Below are positions 1 to 8,360 of a DNA stretch of 64,000 nt, piece by piece. The stretch comes from Plasticicumulans acidivorans (lineage in GTDB: Bacteria; Pseudomonadota; Gammaproteobacteria; Competibacterales; Competibacteraceae): the NCBI RefSeq assembly GCF_003182095.1, contig NZ_QGTJ01000009.1, positions 119,061-183,060 of the forward strand. Reading direction: 5' to 3'. The translations under genes were made by a program, and so were the position numbers. How positions within the stretch are numbered: the stretch's first letter is position 1; each line of letters opens with the position of its first letter. The notes below the pieces were generated by a model that saw only the letters and a program-made list of their open reading frames with translations, did no database searches and had not been told where the DNA came from.

Positions 1-44
1 CAGACATGATGGCTCCTTTATATTCAACAGCTACGAAAAAACCT

Positions 45-1013
45 TCAAATACCGGCGCCGGCCTCAAGCACTTCCTGATGCGTGCCGGCTTGGCTGACAT
101 GGCTGCCGGGCGGCACCGGATGGGTCAGCCAGACGTTGCCGCCGATGACCGAGCCGCTGCCGATCTCGATGCGCCCGAGGATGGTGGCACCGGCGTAGAT
201 CACGACGTCATCACCAACCCGCGGATGGCGGGCCACGCCTTTGACCAACGCGCCATCAGCGTCGGTCTGGAAGCTTTTGGCGCCGAGCGTCACGGCCTGG
301 TAGATGCGCACTCGTTCACCGATGACCGCGGTTTCGCCGATGACGACGCCGGTGCCGTGATCGATGAAAAAACTCCCGCCGATGCTGGCGCCGGGATGAA
401 TGTCGATACCGGTGCTCGAATGCGCCAGTTCGGCCAGCATGCGCGCCAGCAACGGCAAGCCCAGGCCATACAGGGCATGCGCCAGACGGTGGTGGATGAC
501 GGCCAGCACCCCGGGGTAGCACAGCAGCACTTCATCGACGCTGCCGGCCGCCGGATCACCGAGAAATGCCGCCTGCACATCGGTATCGAGCAGGCTGCGG
601 ATCGCCGGCAACTGCTCGGCAAAGTGCCGTACCAACTCACGTGCCCGCGTATCGAGCGCGATCTCCCCTTCTGAGCTGGTGTCCTGCCGCCCCTGCAGGC
701 GCAGTTCGCGCTGTACTTGCAGGAACAGCGCGCGCAGAGCATGGCCAAGGGTATGACCGACATAGAAATCTTCGCCTTCGCGCCGCAGGTCGGCCGGCCC
801 CAGGCGCAGCGGAAACAACACGCCGCATAAATCACGTGCAATCAGACGTAACGCCTCACGCGACGGGAATTCGCGTTCACCATGCTCACGCAGCCGCTGC
901 TGCGACTGGCGCCAGTGATCGCGAGCTGCCCGCAGCCCAGCAACGATCTGGGCCAATTCCCAGCCATCAAGGGCATTGAGGTCTTCAGTCAGGTCACGCT
1001 CGGCGTTGCTCAT
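45..1013 (-). CDS. Serine O-acetyltransferase (EpsC/CysE-like)
   Basis: A 322-residue protein with an alpha-helical N-terminal half and a C-terminal left-handed beta-helix of hexapeptide repeats. The stretch reading DIHPGASIGG, then DHGTGVVIGE, is the signature of serine acetyltransferases and carries the catalytic Asp/His region. The family makes O-acetylserine from serine and acetyl-CoA, the first step of cysteine synthesis, in the cytoplasm. It lies 45 bp downstream of a rhodanese gene on the same strand, so the pair is probably co-transcribed and concerned with sulfur assimilation. It is longer than E. coli CysE (273 aa) and fits the longer EpsC/SrpH-type group. Family call is firm; the exact subgroup is inferred. 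Confidence 0.9.
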   Translation of the reverse strand: MSNAERDLTEDLNALDGWELAQIVAGLRAARDHWRQSQQRLREHGEREFPSREALRLIARDLCGVLFPLRLGPADLRREGEDFYVGHTLGHALRALFLQVQRELRLQGRQDTSSEGEIALDTRARELVRHFAEQLPAIRSLLDTDVQAAFLGDPAAGSVDEVLLCYPGVLAVIHHRLAHALYGLGLPLLARMLAELAHSSTGIDIHPGASIGGSFFIDHGTGVVIGETAVIGERVRIYQAVTLGAKSFQTDADGALVKGVARHPRVGDDVVIYAGATILGRIEIGSGSVIGGNVWLTHPVPPGSHVSQAGTHQEVLEAGAGI

Positions 1014-1058
1014 GCCGGTATCTCCTTCAGTAAGCGCACGCCGGCGCCCTTGCTCGGC

Positions 1059-1550
1059 TCAGTCCTGAACCCATGGCAGCTGCTCGAAGCGCCAGCCGCC
1101 CAGCCCGCCGCGATGACCTTCACCATCGAGCGCACCTTCAAAACCAGTGAGTACGTTGAAGACTTGGGTGAAACCCGCCGCCGTTGCGGCCGCGGCCGCA
1201 GCCGCGGAGCGATTGCCGCTGCGACAAAGCAGCAGCAGCACGGCGTCTTTCGGTACCAGTTTTTCCAGCTCACGCAGGAAGCGCGGGTTTTTGCTCATGG
1301 ATGTGCCGGTTTGCCAGGCGACATGCAGGCTGTTCGGAACGCGGCCGACATAGGTGCACTCCTCGATCGTGCGCACATCGACCAGCTGTGCGTGACCGTT
1401 GCTGAACAAGGTCCAAGCATCGCTTGGCGATACGCTGCCGGCGTAGTCAACCGACGTCAGGCGGGCCAGCTGACGCGCGGTTTCGAGAATGCTTTCGGCG
1501 TGGGCAACCGCATCGGTAGCGGCTTCGGTTTGGAATAGTTGAATGGTCAT
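1059..1550 (-). CDS. Single-domain rhodanese-like protein
   Basis: A 163-residue protein with one rhodanese domain. The active-site loop CRSGNRS has its cysteine at residue 109, and an upstream VDVR motif around residue 58 matches the CH2A region. The family transfers sulfane sulfur between thiols. No signal peptide is visible, so it is cytoplasmic. It is the first gene of a two-gene unit with the downstream serine acetyltransferase. An alanine run follows the active-site loop (AAAAAAA around residues 115-122). The upstream 220 bp is AT-rich and likely holds its promoter. Confidence 0.88.
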   Translation of the reverse strand: MTIQLFQTEAATDAVAHAESILETARQLARLTSVDYAGSVSPSDAWTLFSNGHAQLVDVRTIEECTYVGRVPNSLHVAWQTGTSMSKNPRFLRELEKLVPKDAVLLLLCRSGNRSAAAAAAATAAGFTQVFNVLTGFEGALDGEGHRGGLGGWRFEQLPWVQD

Positions 1551-1787
1551 TGCTTGCCTCCTTATCCAAAACGCGTTGAGTGCCAGTCGGGTTGAGGGGG
1601 GCTGGCGAATGGTTGGAGTGTATGGAGGCCTTATAAATAATGAAAAATAATAAATTTTATTTTTTTGATAACTTTTAGGAATTTATTGTTTTTGAATGCT
1701 GTTTTTAATTGTTTGATGTTTTTATGGTTTAATAAAAAATGATGATATAAAATAATATATACAAGCATGATTGATATATTTGCGATT
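1551..1787. promoter_or_regulatory. AT-rich divergent promoter region
   Basis: This stretch lies between the rhodanese gene (minus) and the TetR regulator (plus). Its base composition is strikingly AT-rich (runs such as AAAAATAATAAATTTT near 1642-1660) compared with the GC-rich flanks. It must hold promoters for both directions. TATAAAATAATATAT at about 1745-1760 is a possible -10 region for the plus-strand gene. No protein or RNA gene is visible in it. Confidence 0.5.
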
Positions 1788-1823
1788 ATTTGAACGTTGT
1801 ATATTTTTATACGTCGTTCAAAT
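1788..1823. promoter_or_regulatory. Inverted repeat next to the TetR start (probable operator)
   Basis: Two 16-bp arms, ATTTGAACGTTGTATA (1788-1803) and TATACGTCGTTCAAAT (1808-1823), are reverse complements at 14 of 16 positions and are separated by TTTT. The right arm ends one base before the first in-frame ATG of the TetR gene. TetR proteins bind palindromes of about this size and commonly repress themselves, so autoregulation is a reasonable inference. Confidence 0.6.
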
Positions 1824-1824
1824 A

Positions 1825-2442
1825 ATGAGTTTCATCATGACGAAAGAACCCACCGGGCGCCGCGAGCGCAAACGTCAGCAGACCGCTGATGCCATCGCCG
1901 ATACGGCTTGGCAGTTGTTCGAAAGCGAGGGCTACGCGACGGTGACGATGGAGGCCATCGCCGCCGCCGCCGATGTCGCCAAAGGCACGTTGTACAAGCA
2001 CTTTCCGGTCAAGGAGGCGCTGCTGCGCCATCGCTTTCACCGGGAGCTGGCCGAGGCGCTGACTGATCTGCTGACCGAGCTCGACGCCCTGCCCTCCGCC
2101 GCCGCGCGGCTGCATGCGTTCTTCGCACGCAGCGCCGAATGGTCACAGACGCGGCGCGACTACCTGCCGCACTACCTGCGCTACCGTCTGAATGAGCCCT
2201 GCAATGAACGCCTGCAGCAGCAGCGCAGCGGCCTGGAAGACATCTTCACGCGCCTGATCGCGGCCGGTCAGCGCAGCGGTGAATTCCGGGCGCAGCCGTC
2301 GGCAGCGGTTGCGGCGCAGTACCTGAGCTTCCTGCAGCTCGGTGCGCTGATGCGCTGGCTCAACGAACCAGCGATCGAGCTCGGTACCGAGTACGGAGCG
2401 ATGCTCGATTTGTTCCTGCACGGTCTGGAGGTCACGCCATGA
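1825..2442 (+). CDS. TetR/AcrR-family transcriptional regulator
   Basis: The first 60 residues form the TetR helix-turn-helix domain, with the typical pattern TMEAIAAAADVAKGTLYKHF. The rest is a helical ligand-binding domain ending at a 205-residue protein. The start is uncertain: ATGs at 1825 and 1837 are both in frame and neither has a good Shine-Dalgarno sequence. A longer TTG start at 1771 would run through the palindrome and is unlikely. Its stop overlaps the start of the following PEP-synthase-like gene (ATGA), so the two are translationally coupled. The inferred role is ligand-responsive repression of this two-gene operon. Confidence 0.85.
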   Translation: MSFIMTKEPTGRRERKRQQTADAIADTAWQLFESEGYATVTMEAIAAAADVAKGTLYKHFPVKEALLRHRFHRELAEALTDLLTELDALPSAAARLHAFFARSAEWSQTRRDYLPHYLRYRLNEPCNERLQQQRSGLEDIFTRLIAAGQRSGEFRAQPSAAVAAQYLSFLQLGALMRWLNEPAIELGTEYGAMLDLFLHGLEVTP

Positions 2443-5057
2443 ATGCCCTGCTGCAGGACTGGTCAGCGGTACTCGACACCGGTGCGCAACTCGCTGGTGG
2501 CAAAGGCTGGAATCTCGCCCGCCTCGACCGCTACGGCCTGCCGGTGCCAGCCGGTGCGGTACTGACGATCGAGGCGGAGCGCGCCTGGCGCGAGGCCAGC
2601 GGACTCGGCGAGCAGCTGCTCGCAGCCTGTGCCGAACTCGACAGACTCGAAGCGCCCCGTGCGGCGCTGCTGCGCACGCCATTGCCGCAAACACTGATCA
2701 GTACGCTCGATACCTTCCTCAAGGCGCGCGGCTGGGACGGCATCGCCCTTGCCGTGCGCTCATCGGCACCGCAGGAAGATGCCGCCGGCACCTCGTTTGC
2801 CGGCATTCATCACTCCTGCCTCAACGTCACCGGTACCTCGGCACTGAGCGAGGCGATCCGCACGGTGTGGGCCTCGCTGTGGACGCCGGCCGCGGCGGCC
2901 TATCGCCAGCGCGCAGGGATCGCCCACGCCGAAGCCGGCATGGCAGTGGTGATCATGCCGCTGCTGCCAGCCGTTGCCAGCGGCATCGGTTTTACCTGTG
3001 ATCCGCGCGACGGCCGCGACGACCGCGTGCTGCTGCACGCCCTGCCGGGACTGGGCGAGGCACTGGTCGGCGGCCAGAGTGAAGGCGATGAATGGCTGTT
3101 CGACGAAGACCCGCTCGACGACAGCCTGCGCCTGCTCGACAAGCAGCTCGGTCGCAAACCACTGCAGACGGTGACGCTCGCCGCCGGCGGCACCGCCAAT
3201 CGAGCGCTCGATGCGCAATCAAGCGCTCGTCCCAGCCTCGACGACGACACTGCTCTGCGGGTCGCCGAAACCCTGCGCGATGCTGCCGGCGCACTCGATT
3301 TCGCGGCGCCGCGCTTCGATCTGGAATGGGTCTGGGACGGCCACCAGGTCTGGGTGGTGCAAGCGCGGCCAGTCACTGCGAGTGCCCGCAACACCTATCC
3401 GGCGCTGCAGGAGCAGCCCGATATCTGGTCGCGCGGCAATACCTGCGAGGTGATGCCCGAGCCGGAATCGGCGCTCGACTGGGCGCATTCGCGCAAGCTG
3501 GTCGACGCGCTGCTCACCCCCGGCTACGCGCTGTCCGGCTACGCCTTGCGCCCCGGCGTCACCCGCGCCGGACTGTTCCACGGCCGCCTGTACCTGAATG
3601 TGGCGCTGATGCAGTGGGAAGCCTGGGATGCGCTCGGTCTGCCGCCGGCGGCACTCAACGAGCTGATGGGCGGCCACCAGCCCGAAATCCGCGTCCAACC
3701 GCCGAGCTGGCGTCAACGGCTGGCGCGTTTCGGTCGCATCCTGCGTTACCTGCGTGGCGTGCCGGCAGTACGCCGTGCCGGACTGCAGCGCATCGACGCC
3801 ATCCGCGCCGAAACCCGCGCCGCGCGGACTGCCGCACTGCCCGAGGATGACGCCGGTCTGCTCGAACTGACGCTGAAGCTCGGCCGCCGCGCCCGCGCCA
3901 CCGGCCCGCTCGGGCTGCTGCAGGGCTCGGGTGGTGCGACGCTGGCGCGGCTGGTACAGACCATCGAGCAGAAACTGCCGGGCGAAGGCGCCACGCTCGC
4001 CGCCGCGCTGCTCACCGGCGGCGAAGCCAGCGTCACCGCCGCGCAAGGCTATGCACTGGTCGAACTGGCGCAGCTCGCCGCCGCCGAGCCAGCGGTGCGC
4101 GACTGGCTGGTCGCGCCCGATCGCGGCGAGGACTGGCAGTCGCTGCCGGCCGACAGCCGCTTCCGGGCGGCTTTTGCCGACTTCCTCGAACGCTACGGTC
4201 ACCGCGGCGTTTACGAGACCTACTGCCGCAATCCGCGCTGGCGCGAGCACCCCGCGTATCTGCTCGATCTGCTGCCCGGCCTGGCGACCACCGATCTCAC
4301 GGCCCTGCGCGCGCGGCAGACGCAGGCTGCACAGGCGGCCTGGCAGCGCCTGCGCGCCGCCGTGGCCTGCTGGCAGCGACCGCTGCTGAAGATGATGATC
4401 AGGCAGGCCGGTGTCGAGACCCGCCAGCGCGAAGCGGCGCGCAGTGCGCTGATCGCCATGCTCGAACCCGGCCGCCGCGTGCTGCTCGCCGCCGGGCAGC
4501 GCCTGCAAGCGCGCGGTGCGCTCGAACACGCCGAGGATATTTTCGAGCTGCTGCTGCATGAGATCGTCGGTGCACTGCGCGGCCGCATCCCGGCCAGCGG
4601 CCTGCGCGCGCGCACCGGCGACCGCCGCCGCCTGCGCGAGGCCCAGGCGAGCTGGGAGCCGCCGCACGTGCTCAGCGTCGCCGGGCGCGCCGTCACCGCG
4701 CTCGCCGAAGCCGCCACGATCAATCCGCATGCCGAACGCCTGCACGGCGTCGCCGTCGGCTGCGGCCGGGCACGCGGCGTGGCGCGGCTGGTGCGCACAC
4801 CGCAGCAGGGCACGCGCCTCGCCGCCGGCGAGATCCTGGTCGCGCCATCGACCGACCCGTGCTGGACACCGCTGTTCCTGCGCGCCGGCGCGCTGGTGAT
4901 GGAGACCGGCGGTTATATGTCGCACGGCGCCATCGTCGCCCGTGAATTCGGCATCCCGGCGGTGGCCAATCTGCATGGCATCTTCGAGGCCCTGAATGAC
5001 GGCGAACTACTCGAAGTCGACGGCGACCACGGCGAAATCGTGCGCGTGAGCGGATGA
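2439..5057 (+). CDS. PEP synthase/rifampicin phosphotransferase-like enzyme
   Basis: An 872-residue protein with three parts. The N-terminal PPDK/PEP-synthase ATP-grasp domain includes AVRSSAPQEDAAGTSFAG near residues 105-122. A long, less recognisable helical middle region spans about 330-760. The C-terminal swivelling phosphohistidine domain has a GGYMSHGAIVAREFGIPAV motif, whose His (about residue 829) is the phosphoacceptor. This order and length match rifampicin phosphotransferases (about 867 aa, catalytic His near 825) and related unassigned dikinases. PEP synthase itself has a further C-terminal TIM-barrel PEP-binding domain, which is absent here. The substrate is therefore unknown and could be a small molecule or drug. 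It is coupled to the TetR gene by a 4-bp overlap. Confidence 0.75.
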   Translation: MNALLQDWSAVLDTGAQLAGGKGWNLARLDRYGLPVPAGAVLTIEAERAWREASGLGEQLLAACAELDRLEAPRAALLRTPLPQTLISTLDTFLKARGWDGIALAVRSSAPQEDAAGTSFAGIHHSCLNVTGTSALSEAIRTVWASLWTPAAAAYRQRAGIAHAEAGMAVVIMPLLPAVASGIGFTCDPRDGRDDRVLLHALPGLGEALVGGQSEGDEWLFDEDPLDDSLRLLDKQLGRKPLQTVTLAAGGTANRALDAQSSARPSLDDDTALRVAETLRDAAGALDFAAPRFDLEWVWDGHQVWVVQARPVTASARNTYPALQEQPDIWSRGNTCEVMPEPESALDWAHSRKLVDALLTPGYALSGYALRPGVTRAGLFHGRLYLNVALMQWEAWDALGLPPAALNELMGGHQPEIRVQPPSWRQRLARFGRILRYLRGVPAVRRAGLQRIDAIRAETRAARTAALPEDDAGLLELTLKLGRRARATGPLGLLQGSGGATLARLVQTIEQKLPGEGATLAAALLTGGEASVTAAQGYALVELAQLAAAEPAVRDWLVAPDRGEDWQSLPADSRFRAAFADFLERYGHRGVYETYCRNPRWREHPAYLLDLLPGLATTDLTALRARQTQAAQAAWQRLRAAVACWQRPLLKMMIRQAGVETRQREAARSALIAMLEPGRRVLLAAGQRLQARGALEHAEDIFELLLHEIVGALRGRIPASGLRARTGDRRRLREAQASWEPPHVLSVAGRAVTALAEAATINPHAERLHGVAVGCGRARGVARLVRTPQQGTRLAAGEILVAPSTDPCWTPLFLRAGALVMETGGYMSHGAIVAREFGIPAVANLHGIFEALNDGELLEVDGDHGEIVRVSG

Positions 5058-5090
5058 CGCCCCGCTCCTGCAGGCCGTGTGGCTCGTGGC

Positions 5091-6107
5091 TCAGGTGAAA
5101 TGCATCGTGCCGCGGCGGATGCGGCCGCCGACGCGCTCGATGCGGCGCCAGCCGCTGTTGTCGTTCATCGTGATCCAGCGCCGTTCCTCGATGCGGTAGA
5201 ACCAGTCCTGATCCTGCTGGAAGTAGACCTGGAAATCCTGGCCCTCCCAGATGTTGAGGATCTCGTTGCCGTGCGCGTGGATCTCGTCGAAGTCAGTGGT
5301 CGCCTTCTGCCCCATCTCGCTGTAGAGGCGGTTGAGTTCGAGCAGCAGGGTGTTGATCGGCGCCGGCAGCGGCTCGGCGTTGAGGCCGATCTTGCGCGCC
5401 TCGGCGAGCAGGATCGGATAGCTGTGCGAGGGGTATTTCGAGTTCAGCGTCGCGGCGATCGCCTGCGCCCGGGCATCGTCGCCGATGTGATGCGCCAGCA
5501 GCTCGCGGCAGAGCATGATCGACAGCGACTCGGCGCGGTCGACGGCGCCGATGACCAGCGGGTGGACGTAGTTGAACAGGCTCTTGTACGGGTTCTCGGT
5601 GCTGTCGCCCTGCTGCTCGCGCCACAGGCGGATGACGCGGTTGAGCTCATCGAGGCTGACGCTGACGCGGTCGTTGTCCCGGTCGACCGGCGACAGCGCG
5701 TGATTGAGCGAGGTGTCGACCGCCGTCAGGTAGGCGGTCGGCCCCATCATGATCTGGTCGGCACCGAGCGTGATCATCGTCGCCGCCGAGGCGCATTCCA
5801 GCGGCACCAGCACCACCAGGCGCTGGCAGTGCTGGCGCAGCAGGCTGACCAGGCGCAGCGACACCTGACCGCCACCACCGCCGGACTTGATGAACAGATA
5901 CAAAGTATCGTGGCGGCCGAGCCGTTCGAGGATTTCGTAGAGCGCCAGCACGTCGCTCTGGCAGACACAGCCGCGCGGATTGTTCCAGTAGGTGATCAGC
6001 GGGCCACCGAGGTGCTCACTGGCGGCGCGGATGACCTGTTGGGTTTTGGCGAACAGCACCGGCGGCTGCTTGACCTTGGGGGAAACGGCTTTGTCCATGT
6101 CATTCAT
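5091..6107 (-). CDS. ClpP/SppA-fold serine dehydrogenase proteinase-like protein
   Basis: A protein of about 338 residues from the chosen start, matching the SDH_sah family, which has a ClpP/crotonase-like fold. LFIKSGGGGG (about 71-80) forms the oxyanion-side turn. ECASAATMITLGADQIMMG (about 104-122) contains the likely nucleophile Ser107. No signal peptide or membrane segment is visible. The start is ambiguous among ATGs at 6119, 6107 and 6098, all in frame and without a strong ribosome site. It converges with the PEP-synthase-like gene 33 bp away. Biological substrate is unknown. Confidence 0.7.
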   Translation of the reverse strand: MNDMDKAVSPKVKQPPVLFAKTQQVIRAASEHLGGPLITYWNNPRGCVCQSDVLALYEILERLGRHDTLYLFIKSGGGGGQVSLRLVSLLRQHCQRLVVLVPLECASAATMITLGADQIMMGPTAYLTAVDTSLNHALSPVDRDNDRVSVSLDELNRVIRLWREQQGDSTENPYKSLFNYVHPLVIGAVDRAESLSIMLCRELLAHHIGDDARAQAIAATLNSKYPSHSYPILLAEARKIGLNAEPLPAPINTLLLELNRLYSEMGQKATTDFDEIHAHGNEILNIWEGQDFQVYFQQDQDWFYRIEERRWITMNDNSGWRRIERVGGRIRRGTMHFT

Positions 6108-6687
6108 CGAGCATTCCATCAGCGATCGTTGTCCGCAGCGGCACCATGCCGGCGGCCCGCTACGATGCCACAGGCCGGGCATTTTTCCGGTATCCGGCAG
6201 ATGGCTGGCGCGTCTGCTGGCGCTGGCGCTCGCATGGTCCGCCGCCGGCACGCTGTCGGCGGCGCCCGCGAGCATCACGCTGGAACCCTCCGGGCGGCTG
6301 CAGCTGCAGCTGTCGAACGGGCAGACGCTGAGGCCGGCGCCCGCGGCCGATCAGGTCGGCTTTGCCCAGCCCGCGCTCAGCCGCGACGGGCGCAGCGCCG
6401 GCTGGCTGGCGCTGTATCCGAACTGCTGTACCTCGTACCCGATCGCGCTGGCACTGGTGATCTACCACGACGGCCGCATGCAGCCGTTTCGCGGCAATGA
6501 GCTGGCGATCACGCGCTGGCGCTTCGAGCGCGGGGACCGGGCCGTCGCCTTCATGCAGGAGACGGTGCACGGCCACCTCGGTGTGCATTTCGAGCTGCGC
6601 TCGCTCGCCGGCGACCTGCTCGAAGTCTATGAAGGCGACCCGCAGGCCGACGCACCGGCGTGGGTGCGTCGGCTGGTCGCCGAGTAG
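6097..6687 (+). CDS. Small exported protein of unknown function
   Basis: The C-terminal 150 residues form a consistent coding frame after a hydrophobic stretch (LARLLALALAWSAAGTLSA) that looks like a signal peptide ending at an AxA site. The start is a problem. The only in-frame ATGs lie at or upstream of 6097, overlapping the start of the divergent protease-like gene and leaving an unusually long N-region before the signal peptide. A non-ATG start such as CTG near 6205 is possible. The mature part has a vicinal Cys pair (NCCTSY) and many beta-type segments. No family is recognised. It ends 3 bp before the convergent DsbA-fold gene. Confidence 0.5.
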   Translation: MSFIEHSISDRCPQRHHAGGPLRCHRPGIFPVSGRWLARLLALALAWSAAGTLSAAPASITLEPSGRLQLQLSNGQTLRPAPAADQVGFAQPALSRDGRSAGWLALYPNCCTSYPIALALVIYHDGRMQPFRGNELAITRWRFERGDRAVAFMQETVHGHLGVHFELRSLAGDLLEVYEGDPQADAPAWVRRLVAE

Positions 6688-6690
6688 CGC

Positions 6691-7284
6691 CTACAGCCGG
6701 GCCAGGCGCAGTTCGCGCAGGTGCTCGTCGAGGAACTCGATGCGGTCGTTGCCCCAGAAGATCTGCTCGCCGACGACGAAGCTCGGCACGCCGACCACGC
6801 CTTTCTGGTCGGCCTCGGCCCAGTTGTCGGCGAGCTGGCGGCGCAGCGCCGGGTCTTCGAAGCTTGCCGCCAGCGCATCGCGCGCCAGGCCGATGCGCTC
6901 GCCGATCGCCAGCAGCACCTGCGGATCGCCGATGTCCTGGCCCTCGCCGTAGGCGGCGCGCATCACTTCGACGATGTAGGGCCGCAGGCAGCCGGCCGCT
7001 TCGGCGTACAGCGAACCGGCACCGGCGATGGTCGGTTCGGTGGTGAGCGGCGGCGGGTTCACCGGAATGCCCATGCGCCGCGCCCAGCGCGCCATGTCCT
7101 GCCGCGCCAGCGGCACGCGCTTGGGTGCATCCTGCGGCGGTGAACGCCCGTCCCAGCCGCCCAGCGGCCGCCACTGCAGATTGACGTGGTAACGCTCGAT
7201 CACGTCGAACAGCCGCTTGCTGGCGAGATAGCAGTACGGACTGCGGAAGTTGAAATACAGGTAGACATCAACCGGCTGAACCAT
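6691..7284 (-). CDS. DsbA-fold 2-hydroxychromene-2-carboxylate isomerase-like protein
   Basis: A 197-residue protein. DVYLYFNFRSPYCYLASKR at the N-terminus and GVVGVPSFVVGEQIFWGNDRIEFL at the C-terminus are typical of the kappa-GST/HCCA isomerase branch (NahD-like) of the DsbA superfamily. The GVPSFVV cis-Pro loop is intact. Ser rather than Cys sits at the N-terminal active-site position, as in the isomerases. These enzymes use glutathione in aromatic ring degradation. ATG at 7284 is preferred because GAGGAG precedes it by 7 bases. It follows the phenol meta-pathway genes on the same strand, but a terminator-like hairpin separates it from metA. Confidence 0.75.
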   Translation of the reverse strand: MVQPVDVYLYFNFRSPYCYLASKRLFDVIERYHVNLQWRPLGGWDGRSPPQDAPKRVPLARQDMARWARRMGIPVNPPPLTTEPTIAGAGSLYAEAAGCLRPYIVEVMRAAYGEGQDIGDPQVLLAIGERIGLARDALAASFEDPALRRQLADNWAEADQKGVVGVPSFVVGEQIFWGNDRIEFLDEHLRELRLARL

Positions 7285-7315
7285 CGCGAACTCCTCACGA
7301 CTGCGCAACGCAGGG

Positions 7316-7351
7316 AATAAAAAGACACCGCGCGCATGCGCCGGCGCGCGG
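7316..7351 (-). terminator. Rho-independent terminator after the metA-like gene
   Basis: Read on the minus strand, CCGCGCGC and GCGCGCGG (7344-7351 and 7328-7335) pair across an 8-base loop. They are followed by TGTCTTTTTATT. The hairpin sits between the MetA-like stop and the downstream isomerase start, so it likely ends most meta-pathway transcription. Confidence 0.7.
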
Positions 7352-7366
7352 CAATGGGGGAAAACG

Positions 7367-8239
7367 TCAGAAGCGGGTGACGAACTTCAGCCACACCTTG
7401 TCGCCTTCGAAGCGGTTCTCGGCCTGGGTCTCGATGTTCCAGGTGGCGATGAAGCTCATGCCCTTGTAGTCGTACTTGATCTGCGGGCCCCAGGCGAAGA
7501 CCTGGCCGCGATTGCCGTCGCCGACGGTATCGCCGTACTGCTCATCGTCGGTGGTCTGCTTCAGATAGTAGCCACCGAGGCCGAAGGCCCAGTCACCGAC
7601 GTGCTGCGCCAGCGTGTAGTCCATGTGGAACTCGTCACCGGACTGGTACTTGGTGTCGTTGTTGCGCGTCTTCATGTTGTACATGAGCTTGGCTGAGGCC
7701 TCGAAGCCGCCGTCGCTCAGGTAGGTCATCGCCAGCAGCGGCTCGAAGCTCCAGTAGTTGGCGCCGATCGAGGCGGTCGGATCGTCCTTGTCGTACTTGC
7801 CGGTCGGCAGGTTGATGTCCACCGCTGCGGCGACATGGAAGTTCGGAAAATGCCAGGCGAGGATGAACGGATCGACGGTGATGTCGCCGAGGCCGTCGGC
7901 GGTGCCGCTGCCGCCCGGCGTGTGCATGCTCTGGTGCACGATCGGCACGATCATGTGCCAGCCCCAGTCAGCGCCGAACACCTTGAGATCGCTCATGTGC
8001 ACCCAGCGCAGCGCATCGAAGGTGGCGTTGACCGACACCGGCAGCTTGTTGCCGTGGCTGTCGCGCAGGCGGCCGTTGTAGTGGCCGAGGTAGTTGAGGA
8101 AGTAATCGCCGGGCGGCGGCAGCGCGCCGGACATGAAGTTCTCGACGCCGTTGGGGTACTGGTCCGGCCCTTCCTTGGCGAAAACCGGCACGGCGGCGAG
8201 GCCCGCCAGCACGGCGAGCGCAATGCGCTTCAGGGTCAT
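7367..8239 (-). CDS. MetA-type phenol-degradation outer membrane protein
   Basis: A 290-residue protein with a signal peptide (MTLKRIALAVLAGLAAVPVFA) and a body rich in alternating aromatic beta-strands. It ends in WLKFVTRF, with a terminal Phe typical of outer membrane beta-barrels. It fits the family named Phenol_MetA_deg, proteins encoded in aromatic catabolic clusters and thought to be channels or outer-membrane accessory proteins. ATG 8239 has an AGAGGAGAG ribosome site. It lies 121 bp after dmpH, with hairpins between, and is the last gene of the unit before a terminator. The uptake role is inferred. Confidence 0.8.
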   Translation of the reverse strand: MTLKRIALAVLAGLAAVPVFAKEGPDQYPNGVENFMSGALPPPGDYFLNYLGHYNGRLRDSHGNKLPVSVNATFDALRWVHMSDLKVFGADWGWHMIVPIVHQSMHTPGGSGTADGLGDITVDPFILAWHFPNFHVAAAVDINLPTGKYDKDDPTASIGANYWSFEPLLAMTYLSDGGFEASAKLMYNMKTRNNDTKYQSGDEFHMDYTLAQHVGDWAFGLGGYYLKQTTDDEQYGDTVGDGNRGQVFAWGPQIKYDYKGMSFIATWNIETQAENRFEGDKVWLKFVTRF

Positions 8240-8290
8240 GGATGCTCTCTCCTCTGGGCTGCCCGTCTGCTGCGGGCATGCGCGGCCCCC

Positions 8291-8352
8291 GCGTGCCGCG
8301 AACGGCACGCGTTGGGGCGCTTTTTTTGGTAAAGCGGGCGGCCGGGCCGCCC
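8291..8352. promoter_or_regulatory. Paired hairpins between dmpH and the metA-like gene
   Basis: Two strong hairpins lie in the 121-bp gap. GCGTGCCG/CGGCACGC flanks a CGAA loop at 8291-8310. GGGCGGC/GCCGCCC flanks CGG at 8336-8352, just after the dmpH stop. Neither is followed by a clear T-run on the minus strand. They may stabilise or partly terminate the dmp transcript before metA. Confidence 0.45.
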
Positions 8353-8360
8353 GGCCGGCT

